Counted from the first letter of the stretch, positions 1 to 9,448 are shown. The stretch: DNA of 64,000 bases from Streptomyces kanamyceticus (GCF_008704495.1 NZ_CP023699.1:4836001-4900000), one strand, 5' to 3'. Notes: a model not told the origin generated them from the sequence alone. Program-made: numbers and translations.

Positions 1-335
1 GCCACCTTCTCGCCCAGGTACGCCTCGGCGTCGCGCTTCAGCTTCTGCAGGATGAAGGCGCTCATCTGCTGCGGGTTGAAGTGCTTGTCGTCGAGCTCGA
101 TCTTCCAGTCAGTGCCCATGTGGCGCTTGACCGAACGGATCGTCCTGTCGACGTTGGTGACCGCCTGGCGCTTGGCGACCTCGCCGACGAGCACCTCGCC
201 GTTCTTCGCGAAGGCGACGACGGACGGCGTGGTCCTGGCACCCTCGGCGTTGGTGATGACGGTGGGCTCGCCGCCTTCGAGAACGCTGACGACGGAGTTA
301 GTCGTGCCCAGGTCGATGCCGACCGCACGTGCCAT
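1..335 (-). CDS. dnaK: Chaperone protein DnaK (Hsp70), N-terminal part, runs off the window
   Basis: The minus-strand translation begins [14 protein letters not shown], the phosphate-binding loop of the Hsp70 ATPase domain, and continues through an [25 protein letters not shown] stretch typical of DnaK. About 111 residues are present and the gene continues beyond position 1. DnaK is the cytoplasmic ATP-driven chaperone working with GrpE and DnaJ. The start at 335 is preceded by a GGAGG ribosome site and by two HspR-type operators, so it is very probably the first gene of the heat-shock operon repressed by HspR, as known for Streptomyces. Confidence 0.97.
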   Translation of the reverse strand, partial: MARAVGIDLGTTNSVVSVLEGGEPTVITNAEGARTTPSVVAFAKNGEVLVGEVAKRQAVTNVDRTIRSVKRHMGTDWKIELDDKHFNPQQMSAFILQKLKRDAEAYLGEKV

Positions 336-357
336 TTCGATTCCTCCAGAGGTACTT

Positions 358-378
358 CTTGAGTGGATCTGGCTCAAG
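358..378. promoter_or_regulatory. HAIR operator 1 (HspR-binding inverted repeat) upstream of dnaK
   Basis: CTTGAGT-N7-GCTCAAG matches the HAIR consensus CTTGAGT-N7-ACTCAAG in 13 of 14 arm positions. It lies 23 bp before the dnaK start, where bound HspR would block transcription. A tentative minus-strand promoter with TTGACT at 405-400 and CACTCT at 382-377 (17-bp spacer) lies between the two operators. Confidence 0.85.
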
Positions 379-409
379 AGTGCACGAACGCTCCGCTGGA
401 GTCAACAGA

Positions 410-430
410 GCTGAGTCGAGGTGACTCAAC
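410..430. promoter_or_regulatory. HAIR operator 2 upstream of dnaK
   Basis: GCTGAGT-N7-ACTCAAC is a second HAIR-like inverted repeat with the same 7-bp spacer and a perfect ACTCAA half, about 50 bp from operator 1. Multiple HAIRs in front of dnaK are known in Streptomyces. The rest of the 336-690 stretch holds one copy of the interspersed GC-rich repeat and the promoter region of the Fe-S protein gene. Confidence 0.75.
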
Positions 431-497
431 TCTTATCCCGGGCTTACGCGCAACTCGGGGCTTCACCTGGGCCCGGCACCCGCCCGCGGGCCGGATG

Positions 498-534
498 TGG
501 CTGGTCGCGCAGTTCCCCGCGCCCCTACGGGCAC
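498..534 (+). repeat. Interspersed GC-rich repeat, copy 1
   Basis: TGGCTGGTCGCGCAGTTCCC followed by CGCGCCCCTACGGG. It is the reverse complement of the core GGGGCGCGGGGAACTGCGCG-ACNAGCC found about ten times in this window. It lies between dnaK and the Fe-S protein gene. Confidence 0.85.
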
Positions 535-690
535 TACCCCTGCGGGACGCGGACACGGCAAGGGTGACCTGAGCGACACAGATCACCGCCGTGCTGGCTA
601 CAGTGCGGCTGAGTAAGTGGGTAGTCTCAGACGGACTGCATAAGTTACCGCTTAGTAATAGTCCGCCTCGCAGGCCCGAGGAGCCCCCAA

Positions 691-2958
691 ATGCAACTCG
701 CCGCGATCATCGTGTCGCTGGTCCTCATCGCAGTCGGCGTCGCGCTGTTCGGCCGAGCCATCCTGCAGATCTACCAGTTCATGCGGCTCGGCCAGAACGT
801 GCCCGCCGGCACGCGGACCGACCAGCCCGCCCAGCGCACGCTCACCGTGGCCAAGGAATTCTTCGGCCACACGCGCATGAACAGGTGGGGCATCGTCGGT
901 GTCGCGCACTGGTTCGTGGCGGTGGGCTTCTTCTCGCTGCTCCTGACGATCGTCAACGCCATCGGCCAGCTCTTCAAGGCCGACTGGATGCTGCCGATCA
1001 TCGGCGAATGGCCGCCGTACAACATGTTCGTCGAGTTCATCGGCACGATGACGGTGCTCGGCATCCTGGCGCTGATCGTGATCCGCCAGCTGAGCCGCCC
1101 CGACAAGCCGGGCCGCAAGTCCCGCTTCGCGGGCTCCAACTTCGGCCAGGCGTACTTCGTCGAGGCCGTCATCCTCATCGTCGGCGTCTGCATCTTCATG
1201 CTGCACGCCCTTGAGGGCGCCCAGCACCACGTGGACAGCTACGAGGCGTCGTTCTTCATCTCGTACCCGGTGATCTCCTGGCTCGGGGACATGGACGTCT
1301 CCACGCTCCAGAACCTCACGTACTTCTTCGCGGGCCTGAAGATCGCGACGTCCTTCATCTGGATGATCACGGTCGCCCTGAAGACCGACATGGGTGTGGC
1401 CTGGCACCGCTTCCTGGCCTTCCCGAACATCTGGTTCAAGCGCGACGCCGACGGCTCCACCACCCTCGGCGAGCTGCAGCCCATGACGTCCGGCGGCAAG
1501 CCGATCGACTGGGAGGACCCGGGCGAGGACGACACCTTCGGCGTGTCCCAGGTCGAGCAGTTCTCCTGGAAGGGCCTGCTCGACTTCTCCACGTGTACGG
1601 AATGTGGCCGCTGCCAGTCGCAGTGCCCCGCCTGGAACACCGGCAAGCCGCTCTCCCCGAAGCTCCTCATCATGTCCCTCCGGGACCACGCGCACGCGAA
1701 GGCCCCCTACCTGCTCGCCGGTGGCGGCAAGGACATGGAGGGCAACGAGAAGGCGACGGAGGAGCAGCTGAAGGACGTTCCGGCCGCCGCCATCGCGGAG
1801 GCCGAGCGCCCCCTCATCGGCACCGTCGAAGAGAACGGCGTCATCGACCCGGACGTCCTGTGGTCCTGCACCACCTGCGGCGCCTGTGTCGAGCAGTGCC
1901 CGGTCGACATCGAGCACATCGACCACATCGTCGACATGCGCCGCTACCAGGTGATGATCGAGTCCGCGTTCCCGTCCGAGGCGGGCACGATGCTCAAGAA
2001 CCTGGAGAAGAAGGGCAACCCCTGGGGGCTCGCCAAGAAGCAGCGCGTGGAGTGGACCAAGGAGGTCGACTTCGAGGTCCCGATCGTCGGCAAGACGGTC
2101 GACGACCTCACCGAGGTCGACTACCTCTACTGGGTCGGCTGCGCGGGAGCCCTGGAGGACCGGGCCAAGAAGACCACGAAGGCCTTCGCCGAACTCCTCC
2201 ACATGGCGGGCGTCAAGTTCGCGATCATGGGCGGCGACGAGAAGTGCACGGGTGACTCGGCCCGCCGCCTCGGCAACGAGCCGCTGTTCCAGCAGCTGGG
2301 CGCCGAGAACGTCGCGATGCTGAACATGGCGTACGGCGAGGACGACGAGGACGAGTCGACGCGCAAGCCCAAGTCGGCCAAGAAGATCGTCGCGACCTGC
2401 CCGCACTGCTTCAACACCATCGCGAACGAGTACCCGCAGCTCGGCGGCGACTTCGAGGTCATCCACCACACGCAGCTGCTCCAGCACCTCATCGACGAGG
2501 GCAAGCTGGTCCCGGTGACGCCCGTCGAGGGCCTCATCACCTACCACGACCCGTGCTACCTGGGCCGCCACAACAAGGTCTACACGCCCCCGCGCGAGAT
2601 CATGTCGGCCGTCCCGGGCCTGCGCCAGCAGGAGATGCACCGCCACAAGGAGCGCGGCTTCTGCTGCGGCGCCGGTGGCGCGCGGATGTGGATGGAGGAG
2701 CGGATCGGCAAGCGCATCAACACGGAGCGGGTCGACGAGGCGCTGTCCTTGAACCCGGACATCGTGTCGACGGCGTGCCCGTTCTGCCTGGTCATGCTCA
2801 CGGACTCCGTGAACGGCAAGAAGAACGACGGCAAGGCGAAGGAGTCCCTCCAGGTCGTCGACGTCGCGCAGCTGCTGCTCGAATCGGTCAAGACGCCGGT
2901 CGACCCGGCGGACGACGAGGAGTCGGCGGACGCGCCGGAGCCGGAGCCGGCGAAGTAG
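691..2958 (+). CDS. Large membrane-bound (Fe-S)-binding reductase with CCG domains (HdrD/GlpC-like)
   Basis: The 755-residue protein has an N-terminal membrane domain with several hydrophobic helices (residues about 1-230), then two 4Fe-4S motifs, CTECGRCQSQCP from C302 and CTTCGACVEQCP from C393. Two cysteine-rich CCG domains follow, with YHDPCYLGRH and FCCGAGGARM. This architecture (narI-like membrane part, ferredoxin domain, DUF224 repeats) is that of heterodisulfide-reductase-type electron-transfer proteins passing electrons between the quinone pool and an unknown partner. The physiological partner cannot be deduced. The start has GAGGAG seven bases upstream. The C-terminus is a long acidic/Pro tail. 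Confidence 0.9.
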   Translation: MQLAAIIVSLVLIAVGVALFGRAILQIYQFMRLGQNVPAGTRTDQPAQRTLTVAKEFFGHTRMNRWGIVGVAHWFVAVGFFSLLLTIVNAIGQLFKADWMLPIIGEWPPYNMFVEFIGTMTVLGILALIVIRQLSRPDKPGRKSRFAGSNFGQAYFVEAVILIVGVCIFMLHALEGAQHHVDSYEASFFISYPVISWLGDMDVSTLQNLTYFFAGLKIATSFIWMITVALKTDMGVAWHRFLAFPNIWFKRDADGSTTLGELQPMTSGGKPIDWEDPGEDDTFGVSQVEQFSWKGLLDFSTCTECGRCQSQCPAWNTGKPLSPKLLIMSLRDHAHAKAPYLLAGGGKDMEGNEKATEEQLKDVPAAAIAEAERPLIGTVEENGVIDPDVLWSCTTCGACVEQCPVDIEHIDHIVDMRRYQVMIESAFPSEAGTMLKNLEKKGNPWGLAKKQRVEWTKEVDFEVPIVGKTVDDLTEVDYLYWVGCAGALEDRAKKTTKAFAELLHMAGVKFAIMGGDEKCTGDSARRLGNEPLFQQLGAENVAMLNMAYGEDDEDESTRKPKSAKKIVATCPHCFNTIANEYPQLGGDFEVIHHTQLLQHLIDEGKLVPVTPVEGLITYHDPCYLGRHNKVYTPPREIMSAVPGLRQQEMHRHKERGFCCGAGGARMWMEERIGKRINTERVDEALSLNPDIVSTACPFCLVMLTDSVNGKKNDGKAKESLQVVDVAQLLLESVKTPVDPADDEESADAPEPEPAK

Positions 2959-3015
2959 CCGGTAGCTCGCGTGCGGGTGCCTGTGTGCGGGTGCCCGCGT
3001 CCGGGTGAGCGTCCC

Positions 3016-3055
3016 GAAGACCCCGTTCCTTCCTTACGGAGGGGGCGGGGTCTTC
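3016..3055 (+). terminator. Hairpin terminator after the Fe-S protein gene
   Basis: A perfect 10-bp stem (GAAGACCCCG / CGGGGTCTTC) with a 20-base loop lies 57 bp after the stop codon. It sits between convergent genes and could serve both. Confidence 0.75.
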
Positions 3056-3080
3056 TCCGTTCAGGCGGCCGCGGCTACGT

Positions 3081-3500
3081 TCAAGCGGCCGCGGCCCCCG
3101 CCAGCTCGCACCACACGAGCTTGCCCCGGCCCTCGCCCTGCCGCCCCCGTGCGCACCACCCCCACCCATCAGCACACTCCCGTACGAGTCCGAGCCCTCT
3201 GCCCGCCGTCTCGTCCCACCCGGAGTCCCTGGTCGGGGACGGGGGCGTGGGATCGGTGTCCCACACGCCGATGCGGAGCACGGCCCCCGCCCACTGCATG
3301 CGCAGGGCGGCGGGCCCTTTGGTGTGCTGCACGGCGTTGGCGATCAGCTCCGTGGCGACGAGCTCGGCGGCTTCTGCCAGGTGGGGCAGGCCATGTGCCT
3401 TCAGGATGAGGCGGAGGGTGTGGCGGCTTACGGGGACGGCGCGGGGGTCGTTGGGGATGGTGAGGGTGTAGGTCCAGGTCCCGGTTTCGGTCTCGGGCAT
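3081..3500 (-). CDS. RsbW-like ATP-binding protein (anti-sigma kinase fold)
   Basis: The 139-residue HATPase_c protein has the N box ELIANAVQH (about residues 51-59) and the G box TAGRGLGLV (about 99-107). It resembles the short single-domain ATPases of Streptomyces related to SpoIIAB/RsbW, which bind or phosphorylate anti-sigma antagonists. It is divergent from the HTH gene starting at 3749, so the pair plus DUF397 make a WhiJ-type locus often linked with development. No partner sigma factor is nearby. The specific role is unknown. Confidence 0.85.
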   Translation of the reverse strand: MPETETGTWTYTLTIPNDPRAVPVSRHTLRLILKAHGLPHLAEAAELVATELIANAVQHTKGPAALRMQWAGAVLRIGVWDTDPTPPSPTRDSGWDETAGRGLGLVRECADGWGWCARGRQGEGRGKLVWCELAGAAAA

Positions 3501-3748
3501 CGGTGAACTCCGTTGTTCAGTACGGATGTTGTCCTGACGCGGCGGTCACCTGGCGGTGGCTGTGTCGCGGCCGCCATGGCATGGCGGTGCGGTGCGCTTC
3601 CGTGGGCCGGGGACCTCAGCGTGTGCGACGCGTCACCGACGGTAGGGCTAAAATATTCTCCCCCGCAAGCCGTTCGCGTAGCCTGACACCCGAATGGGGT
3701 GCATCAACCCCACGTCCGGACACGGTCGTTGGCGGAGGTAGCAGTCGC

Positions 3749-4600
3749 GTGCCAGCAAGGATTCAGCCGACCGCACGGCAAAGGCGCCTCGGAGCCGAGC
3801 TGCGCAAGCTCCGGGAGAGCTCCGGGCTCTCGTCCGGTGAGGCCGCGGGACTGCTCGGGGTCAAGCAGGCCCAGATGAGCCAATTCGAGGCGGGCAACGC
3901 GGGGATCAACGAGGAGCGGGTGCGTCGGCTCGCGGCGCATTACGCCTGCTCGGACACTGAGTTGATCGCCTGCCTGGCGGACATGGCCGCCGACACCACG
4001 CGCGGCTGGTGGGAGACTTTCCGAGGCGTGCTGCCCCCGGCGTTCCTGGACCTGGCCGAGCTGGAACATCACGCGCACTTCATGCACGTCATCGGTACCG
4101 CACAGGTTCCTGGCCTGCTCCAGACCGCCGACTACGCGCGGGCGGTCTTCGCCTTCTGGCGCCCTGAGCTCCCGGCCAGCGAACTGACCCCACGAGTGGA
4201 ACACCGACTGCGCCGTGCAGCAGTACTCGATCGAGAAGAGTCGGGGCCGTACATCGCCGTCCTGCACGAAAGCGTGCTGCAGACCCGCGTCGCCGACCGT
4301 GGCGTAAGCCGTACCCAACTCATGGAAATCCTCCGCAAGTCAGAGATGCCGAACGTCACCGTGCGCGTGGTGCCATTCGATGTCGACGGCTTCGCGGGGG
4401 CGGGAACCACGCTGTTCTACGCAGGCGGCCCGGTAGCCGCCCTGGACACCGTTCAGCGTGACGCACCGTACGGCTCGTCCTTCATCGACGCCGAAGCCCA
4501 GCTCCTGTCCATGCGAACACTCTTCCGTAAGGTAGAGGCGATGGCACTTGAACCCGGCCCCTCGCAGGACCTGATTCACCACTTGCTGAAGGAGCTCTGA
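3749..4600 (+). CDS. XRE-family HTH regulator with DUF5753 domain (WhiJ-like)
   Basis: The chosen GTG start at 3749 has GGAGG ten bases upstream and gives 283 residues; an in-frame ATG at 3503 would add an unlikely N-terminus. An N-terminal helix-turn-helix (about residues 10-65, with QAQMSQFEAG recognition helix) is followed by the large DUF5753 domain with its GLLQTADYAR motif. Regulators of this family in Streptomyces pair with a following DUF397 protein and a neighbouring ATPase, and act in development or antibiotic control. The DUF397 gene starts four bases after the stop. Confidence 0.9.
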   Translation: MPARIQPTARQRRLGAELRKLRESSGLSSGEAAGLLGVKQAQMSQFEAGNAGINEERVRRLAAHYACSDTELIACLADMAADTTRGWWETFRGVLPPAFLDLAELEHHAHFMHVIGTAQVPGLLQTADYARAVFAFWRPELPASELTPRVEHRLRRAAVLDREESGPYIAVLHESVLQTRVADRGVSRTQLMEILRKSEMPNVTVRVVPFDVDGFAGAGTTLFYAGGPVAALDTVQRDAPYGSSFIDAEAQLLSMRTLFRKVEAMALEPGPSQDLIHHLLKEL

Positions 4601-4603
4601 GCT

Positions 4604-4792
4604 GTGCCTGATTGGCAGAAGTCATCGTTCTCCGGGGGCGGCGACGGCAACGAGTGCATCGAACTCGCCCGCGACGAAACCAGCCTGCTCCTCCGCGAGA
4701 GCGACGACCCCGACCACATACTCACCCTCACCCCCAACGCCCTCTCCGCCCTGATATCGCACGCTACGCACCCGGACGTAACCCGCAAGTGA
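4604..4792 (+). CDS. DUF397 protein, small partner of the HTH regulator
   Basis: The 62-residue protein has the DUF397 signatures WQKSSFSGGGDGNECIELA and a C-terminal LTLTPNALSALI segment. The GTG start lies four bases after the regulator stop, with AAGGAG inside the upstream gene, so the two are surely co-translated. DUF397 proteins are thought to modulate their cognate DUF5753 regulator. No DNA-binding or catalytic motif is visible. Confidence 0.88.
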   Translation: MPDWQKSSFSGGGDGNECIELARDETSLLLRESDDPDHILTLTPNALSALISHATHPDVTRK

Positions 4793-4884
4793 CCAAAGCG
4801 GGATCCCCCCGGGCTTAACCGCACCGCCCCGCAAGAGCATCATGTGGACGTTGTGATGTCTGGTGCGGTCGGGGTGGATGGGCA

Positions 4885-6264
4885 ATGCGGAGTGCCGGTA
4901 GACGTGGCGTGAGACCCAGCGTGAGACGGGGCGTGGCCTCAAGCGTGGCCGCCACCCTCAGCTGCGCGCTGCTCCTCGCGGGATGCGGCGGCGGCGACGG
5001 CGCCAAGTCCGGCGCCGACGCGCACCGACCCGTCAGCATGGCGGGAAAGGGCGCCGCTCAGCAGCCCGTCCCGCGCGGCAAGGGCAGCAAGGCCGACGAC
5101 GACTTCAACGGTGACGGCGCCCCCGACCTCGTACTCGACGACCTCGTGCACCGCGGCCACGGCGACGACGCGGGCATCGGCATCGTCTACGGAGGAAGAG
5201 ACGGACTGCGGCCCGGCGCACGTCAGTTGGTCAGCGCGCACGCCAACGGGGCCCGCGTGAAGGGTGAGCTGCCCGCCGCCTTCGAGTCCGAGGCCGCCTG
5301 CGACCTGGACAAGGACGGCTTCACGGACCTCCTCGTCTCCACCGACCCGCCCTACGACGGGCAGGGCAGACCCCCCGTACCCCTGCAGATCCTGTTCGGC
5401 TCGCCGCAGGGCCTGACCGGCAAGGCCGTGCGGCTGAAGGTGCCCGCACAGGCACGTTTCGGCAATGACTGGCCCGATCAGCCGGTGTGCGGGGACTTCG
5501 ACGGGGACGGCGCGAACGACCTCGTGCTGCACGCGAGCGCCGCACGGCTGAGCTTCCTGCGCGGGCCCTTCACCAAGAAGGGCGCCCCGCGCGCAGCGAC
5601 CGCACCCGTCACCGCCCCCGGCAACAACCTCGTGACGGGCAGGGCCACGGACGTCAACGGCGACGGCTACGACGACGTGCTCGTACGCAAGGCGGCAGGC
5701 GCCACCGGTGCCGCCGCCAGCGCCCTTGTCCTCGGCGGGCCCAAGGGTCCCGACGAGACCGGCGTGCTCTTCCCCGCGGGCAAGGACATCGCGTTCGGCC
5801 GCTTCGGCAAGGGGAAGGGGACGGACGCGGCGATCGCGTCGCCGTCCGGCGTCGCCCTGCGCTACGACGTGCCGGGCACGCTGCGCGGATCCCTGGAGGC
5901 CAAGGGCGTGGCCGTGGACGCGGGCGACCTCGACGGGGACGGCCTGAGCGAGCTGGTCATGAGCGGCGGGGGCAGCGGGAGCGGTGGCGGCGCGGGCGAG
6001 GTGCGGGTCTTCAGGGGGCGTACGTCGGGTCTGGCGGCCAACGCCACGGCGCTGGTGACCCCTTCGGCCAAGGACACCACCCAGGTCTTGAAGGTCGCCG
6101 ACTTCGACGGCGACAAGCGCGCCGACCTCGTACTGCGGACGTACCGCGGAGACAGCGCCGACACCGTGGCCGTGTACCCGGGGCTCGCGGGCGGCGACGT
6201 GGTCGCGCGCAAGCCTCAACTGACCTTCTCCACAGCGGAGTTCCTATCACTGAGCGACGGCTGA
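4885..6264 (+). CDS. FG-GAP/VCBS repeat lipoprotein 1 (seven-bladed propeller)
   Basis: The 459-residue protein starts with a basic signal peptide ending in a lipobox LLAGC (C34), then carries seven DxDGDG-type calcium-binding loops, each before a beta-strand motif such as DLVLDD. Seven FG-GAP blades predict an integrin-alpha-like beta-propeller anchored to the outer face of the membrane. The fifth loop is degenerate (GRFGKGKGTD). It is the first of five consecutive homologues, and its stop overlaps the next start (TGATG), so the first two genes are coupled. Ligand unknown. Confidence 0.88.
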   Translation: MRSAGRRGVRPSVRRGVASSVAATLSCALLLAGCGGGDGAKSGADAHRPVSMAGKGAAQQPVPRGKGSKADDDFNGDGAPDLVLDDLVHRGHGDDAGIGIVYGGRDGLRPGARQLVSAHANGARVKGELPAAFESEAACDLDKDGFTDLLVSTDPPYDGQGRPPVPLQILFGSPQGLTGKAVRLKVPAQARFGNDWPDQPVCGDFDGDGANDLVLHASAARLSFLRGPFTKKGAPRAATAPVTAPGNNLVTGRATDVNGDGYDDVLVRKAAGATGAAASALVLGGPKGPDETGVLFPAGKDIAFGRFGKGKGTDAAIASPSGVALRYDVPGTLRGSLEAKGVAVDAGDLDGDGLSELVMSGGGSGSGGGAGEVRVFRGRTSGLAANATALVTPSAKDTTQVLKVADFDGDKRADLVLRTYRGDSADTVAVYPGLAGGDVVARKPQLTFSTAEFLSLSDG

Positions 6265-7796
6265 TGACGAGGCGGACCCGGCTGGCCCTGGCGTCGTGCG
6301 GAGCTGCGGCACTCCTGCTCGCGGGGTGCGGATCCGACGGTGGCGGCTCGGGTGACGACGGCTCCGGCAGCCGTACTCCGCGCCCGCCCCTCAAGGGCAC
6401 CCCCGCCGTCGGCAAGGCCGCCGAACGACCCGACCCGAACGACTTCAACGGCGACGGTTACGACGACTACGCGCGCGTGCTCGACGCGGAGGACGAGGGC
6501 CGGGACCGAGCCACCCTGATCGTCCTCTACGGCTCCCTCAAGGGCCTGCTCACCGGCTCGCCCGCCCGCCTGGAAGGGCGCGGCGGCGACGAGTTCTTCA
6601 CCGAGCCGCACCGCGCCGACCTGGACGGCGACGGGTTCACCGACCTGGTCGTGGCGCGCGGCGAGTCGGACGACTGGCAGACCTTCGCGCTGTTCGGAGG
6701 ACCGCGCGGCCTGACCGCTCCGCGACCGCTCGCGCTGGAGCCCGGCACCCGCGTCCAGGCCGCGGGGGACTTCAACGGCGACGGCAGGGCGGACCTCCTC
6801 GACGGCGGCCGGGGCGGCAGCGGCGACATCAACGCGTCGACGGCGGAGCAGGACCCCGCCGCGGTACTGCTCGGCCCGTTCGACCGCGCGGCGGGCGAGC
6901 CCGCGGGCAGCATCCCCCTCGACCTCGGCCAGGACGGCTACACCAGCCCCTACGAGGCCGTCGTGGGGGACGTCGACGGCGACCGGCGTACGGACGCCGT
7001 CCTCTTCTACGACTTCGACGCCGAGCAGGACGACTCGGCGCCCGAAGGCCTGACGTCGATCGCCTACTTCCGGGGCGACGCGGCCAAGGGCCTGGTGCCG
7101 GGCCCCGACGTACGGCCGGACCTGTACGAGTCGTTGGCCAACTTCGACACCATCCGCGGCGCCACCATCGCCGACGCGGACGGCGACGGCATCGGGGACC
7201 TCGTCGGCGCCTCCCAGGTCTCCTCCGGCCGCTCGGCGAGCGGCAAGAACCCCGGCAGGGTCACGGTCATCCACGGCTCGCGGGCGGGACTCGGCGCGGG
7301 TCGCGCGGCCACCGTCCTCCAATTCCCGCAGCGACGCGGCGAGTTGTGGGGCGAGGCCCCGCACATCGGTGACGTCAACGGCGACAAGAGGCCCGACCTG
7401 GTCGTCAGCGACCTCGAACCGAGGGCGAGGACCGGCGGCGAGGTCACCCTCCTGCCCGGGGGCGACAAGGGACCCGTACGGGACGAGGCGCAGTACGTGA
7501 GCCCGCTGACCGGCGGCCTGCCCAGCAGGAACGGCCACCCCGACGTGTGGTCCGGGTTCGTCGCCGAGGCCCTGCTCGACGTCGACGGGGACGGCCGCGA
7601 CGACGTCGTCGTCCACGCGGACGAGTGGGAGAGCGGGAAGCGCGGCAGCGGCAAGGCCAAGCACTACGGCAGCGAAGGGCAGGCGAAGACGCACGCCGGG
7701 TTCCTCGTCCTCGGCGGCACGGAGAAGGGGCTCGATCCGGGGCGGGTGCAGTACTTCACCCCGGGGGACGTACGCGGCGAAACCACGCTGAAGTAG
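6264..7796 (+). CDS. FG-GAP/VCBS repeat lipoprotein 2 (seven-bladed propeller)
   Basis: The ATG at 6264 overlaps the stop of the previous gene by one base; upstream in-frame codons back to 5487 are shadow sequence inside that gene. The 510-residue protein has a lipobox LLAGC with C22, a Gly/Ser linker and seven DxN/DGDG loops (for example DFNGDGYDD, DVNGDKRPD). It should be a surface lipoprotein with a calcium-binding propeller. Translational coupling suggests stoichiometric production with lipoprotein 1, perhaps as a pair. Confidence 0.88.
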   Translation: MTRRTRLALASCGAAALLLAGCGSDGGGSGDDGSGSRTPRPPLKGTPAVGKAAERPDPNDFNGDGYDDYARVLDAEDEGRDRATLIVLYGSLKGLLTGSPARLEGRGGDEFFTEPHRADLDGDGFTDLVVARGESDDWQTFALFGGPRGLTAPRPLALEPGTRVQAAGDFNGDGRADLLDGGRGGSGDINASTAEQDPAAVLLGPFDRAAGEPAGSIPLDLGQDGYTSPYEAVVGDVDGDRRTDAVLFYDFDAEQDDSAPEGLTSIAYFRGDAAKGLVPGPDVRPDLYESLANFDTIRGATIADADGDGIGDLVGASQVSSGRSASGKNPGRVTVIHGSRAGLGAGRAATVLQFPQRRGELWGEAPHIGDVNGDKRPDLVVSDLEPRARTGGEVTLLPGGDKGPVRDEAQYVSPLTGGLPSRNGHPDVWSGFVAEALLDVDGDGRDDVVVHADEWESGKRGSGKAKHYGSEGQAKTHAGFLVLGGTEKGLDPGRVQYFTPGDVRGETTLK

Positions 7797-7835
7797 CCGA
7801 CACCGCTCAGACGAAGCCGCTCAGACGAAACCGCT

Positions 7836-7894
7836 CTCAAGGCCCTCAAGGTCCTCAAGGTCCTCAAGGTCCTCAAGGTCCTCAAGGCCCTCAA
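7836..7894 (+). repeat. 9-bp tandem repeat (CTCAAGGTC)x6
   Basis: Six and a half copies of CTCAAGG(T/C)C lie in the 230-bp gap between FG-GAP genes 2 and 3. In one frame the units would encode Gly-Pro-Gln triplets, but that frame lacks a credible start and is not annotated as coding. The rest of the gap shows nothing recognisable. Confidence 0.9.
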
Positions 7895-8028
7895 CTAAGG
7901 CCAGCAGCACGGAAGTTCCGCCGTTCACCTGTAGGCCACCACACCGCCCCCGTCGCACAACCTTTCGTACGCCACACGAGTCACACACCCGGAAGCAAAG
8001 CCATGCCCCCCACTTTCGGGAGCCCCAC

Positions 8029-9417
8029 GTGCGCGTAAGAAACCTGGCCGTCACCGCCACCGTCGCGGCACTCGCCGCCACCGGCCTGACGCTGCCCCTG
8101 GCCGGTTCCGCGAGCGCCGCCTCCACCCTGAAGGACGACTTCAACGGCGACGGCTACCGCGACCTCGCGGTCGGCACGCCCGGCGCCAACTCCGTGACGG
8201 TGACGTACGGTTCGGCGTCCGGCGTCTCCGAATCCCGCGCGGTGACCCTCACCCAGGACACGGCGGGCGTGCCCGGCGTCACCGAACCCGAGGACGAGTT
8301 CGGCGAGAACGTCACCACGGGCGACGTGAACTCCGACGGCTACGCCGACCTCATCATCGGCGCCCCCGGCGAGCAGGTCACGGGCAAGCCCTCCGGGTCC
8401 GTCACCGTCATCAAGGGCGGCAAGAACGGTTTCACCGGCGGGAGTTACGTCGTGCACTCCCCGAGCAACACGGCGGGCCGCTTCGGCGAGGCCACCGCGT
8501 GGACCGACCTCGACTACGACGGTTCGCCCCAGCTCGCCGTGATCAGCGGCGACAACTGGTGGTTCTACAGCGGCAGCGGCGAGAACGACAGCCACCCCGT
8601 CGGCCTCGAAGTCGACTTCCTGCCCGAAGGCGTACGCCTGGACGGCATGGTCACCGGCAACTTCAAGTACAAGACCGGCGTCGGCTTCGTCCTGTTCGGC
8701 GAGCGCGCGGACGGCGGCGCCTACACCGCGCACATGGACGGCGGCGTCGGCGACTACGGCTACGAGGCCGAGCTGCTCGCCGAGGGCGACGACCCGACGG
8801 CCACCCGCGACGCGGCCACCGCCGGTGACGTCGACGGCGACGGCTACGCCGACCTGATAACCGGCAACTCCCGCGCTGGCAACGGTGGTTCGATCACCGT
8901 CCGGCGCGGCGGCGACGACAAGTTCGGCGCCCCGGTGACGTACGACCAGGACAGCGCGGGCGTCCCCGGCGCCGACGAGGCCGACGACGCCTTCGGCTCG
9001 GCGGTCGCCGCGGGCGACGTGACCGGCGACGGTCTGGCCGACCTCGCGATCGGCGCGCCCGGCGAGGCGGTCGGCACGGTCGCGGACACCGGCAGCGTCA
9101 CCCTCCTCAAGTCCACCGCGGGCACGTTCACTTCGGGCCAGGCCTGGCACCAGGAGAGCGCGGGCGTGCCTGGCATCGCCGAGAAGGGCGACCACTTCGG
9201 CGCGTCCGTACGCCTGAAGGACATCAACAAGAACGGCAGGGCCGACCTGTCCACCGGCGCCACCGGCGAGGCCATCGGCGACACCTCGGGCGTCGGCGCC
9301 GTATGGGTACTGCGCGGCACGCCGACCGGCCTGACCTCGCAGTACGCGGCGTCCTTCAACGGCACGGACTTCGGCATCGACGCGGCGGGCGCGGGCTTCG
9401 GCCACACGGTCCGCTGA
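8029..9417 (+). CDS. Secreted FG-GAP repeat protein 3 (seven-bladed propeller)
   Basis: The GTG start at 8029 has GGGAG seven bases upstream. The 462-residue product has a classical signal peptide ending near GSASAAST and no lipobox, so it is exported rather than lipid-anchored. Seven repeat units are visible, most with DxDGDG loops (DFNGDGYRD, DVNSDGYAD, DVDGDGYAD) alternating with the family phrase TQDTAGVPG followed by EDEFG. The third and fourth blades are degenerate. It is closely related to proteins 4 and 5. Function unknown. Confidence 0.88.
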   Translation: MRVRNLAVTATVAALAATGLTLPLAGSASAASTLKDDFNGDGYRDLAVGTPGANSVTVTYGSASGVSESRAVTLTQDTAGVPGVTEPEDEFGENVTTGDVNSDGYADLIIGAPGEQVTGKPSGSVTVIKGGKNGFTGGSYVVHSPSNTAGRFGEATAWTDLDYDGSPQLAVISGDNWWFYSGSGENDSHPVGLEVDFLPEGVRLDGMVTGNFKYKTGVGFVLFGERADGGAYTAHMDGGVGDYGYEAELLAEGDDPTATRDAATAGDVDGDGYADLITGNSRAGNGGSITVRRGGDDKFGAPVTYDQDSAGVPGADEADDAFGSAVAAGDVTGDGLADLAIGAPGEAVGTVADTGSVTLLKSTAGTFTSGQAWHQESAGVPGIAEKGDHFGASVRLKDINKNGRADLSTGATGEAIGDTSGVGAVWVLRGTPTGLTSQYAASFNGTDFGIDAAGAGFGHTVR

Positions 9418-9448
9418 CGTGATCTACAAGCGAGTTGGAGATACCCCC

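Noticed and set aside
652..2646. 664-residue ORF antisense to the Fe-S protein
   Set aside because: Leu/Val/Arg/Asp-biased shadow typical of the opposite strand of high-GC genes; the plus strand has clear motifs.
7836..8038. Collagen-like Gly-Pro-Gln ORF across the 9-bp repeat
   Set aside because: The frame begins inside FG-GAP gene 2, has no ribosome site of its own, and is explained by the tandem repeat.
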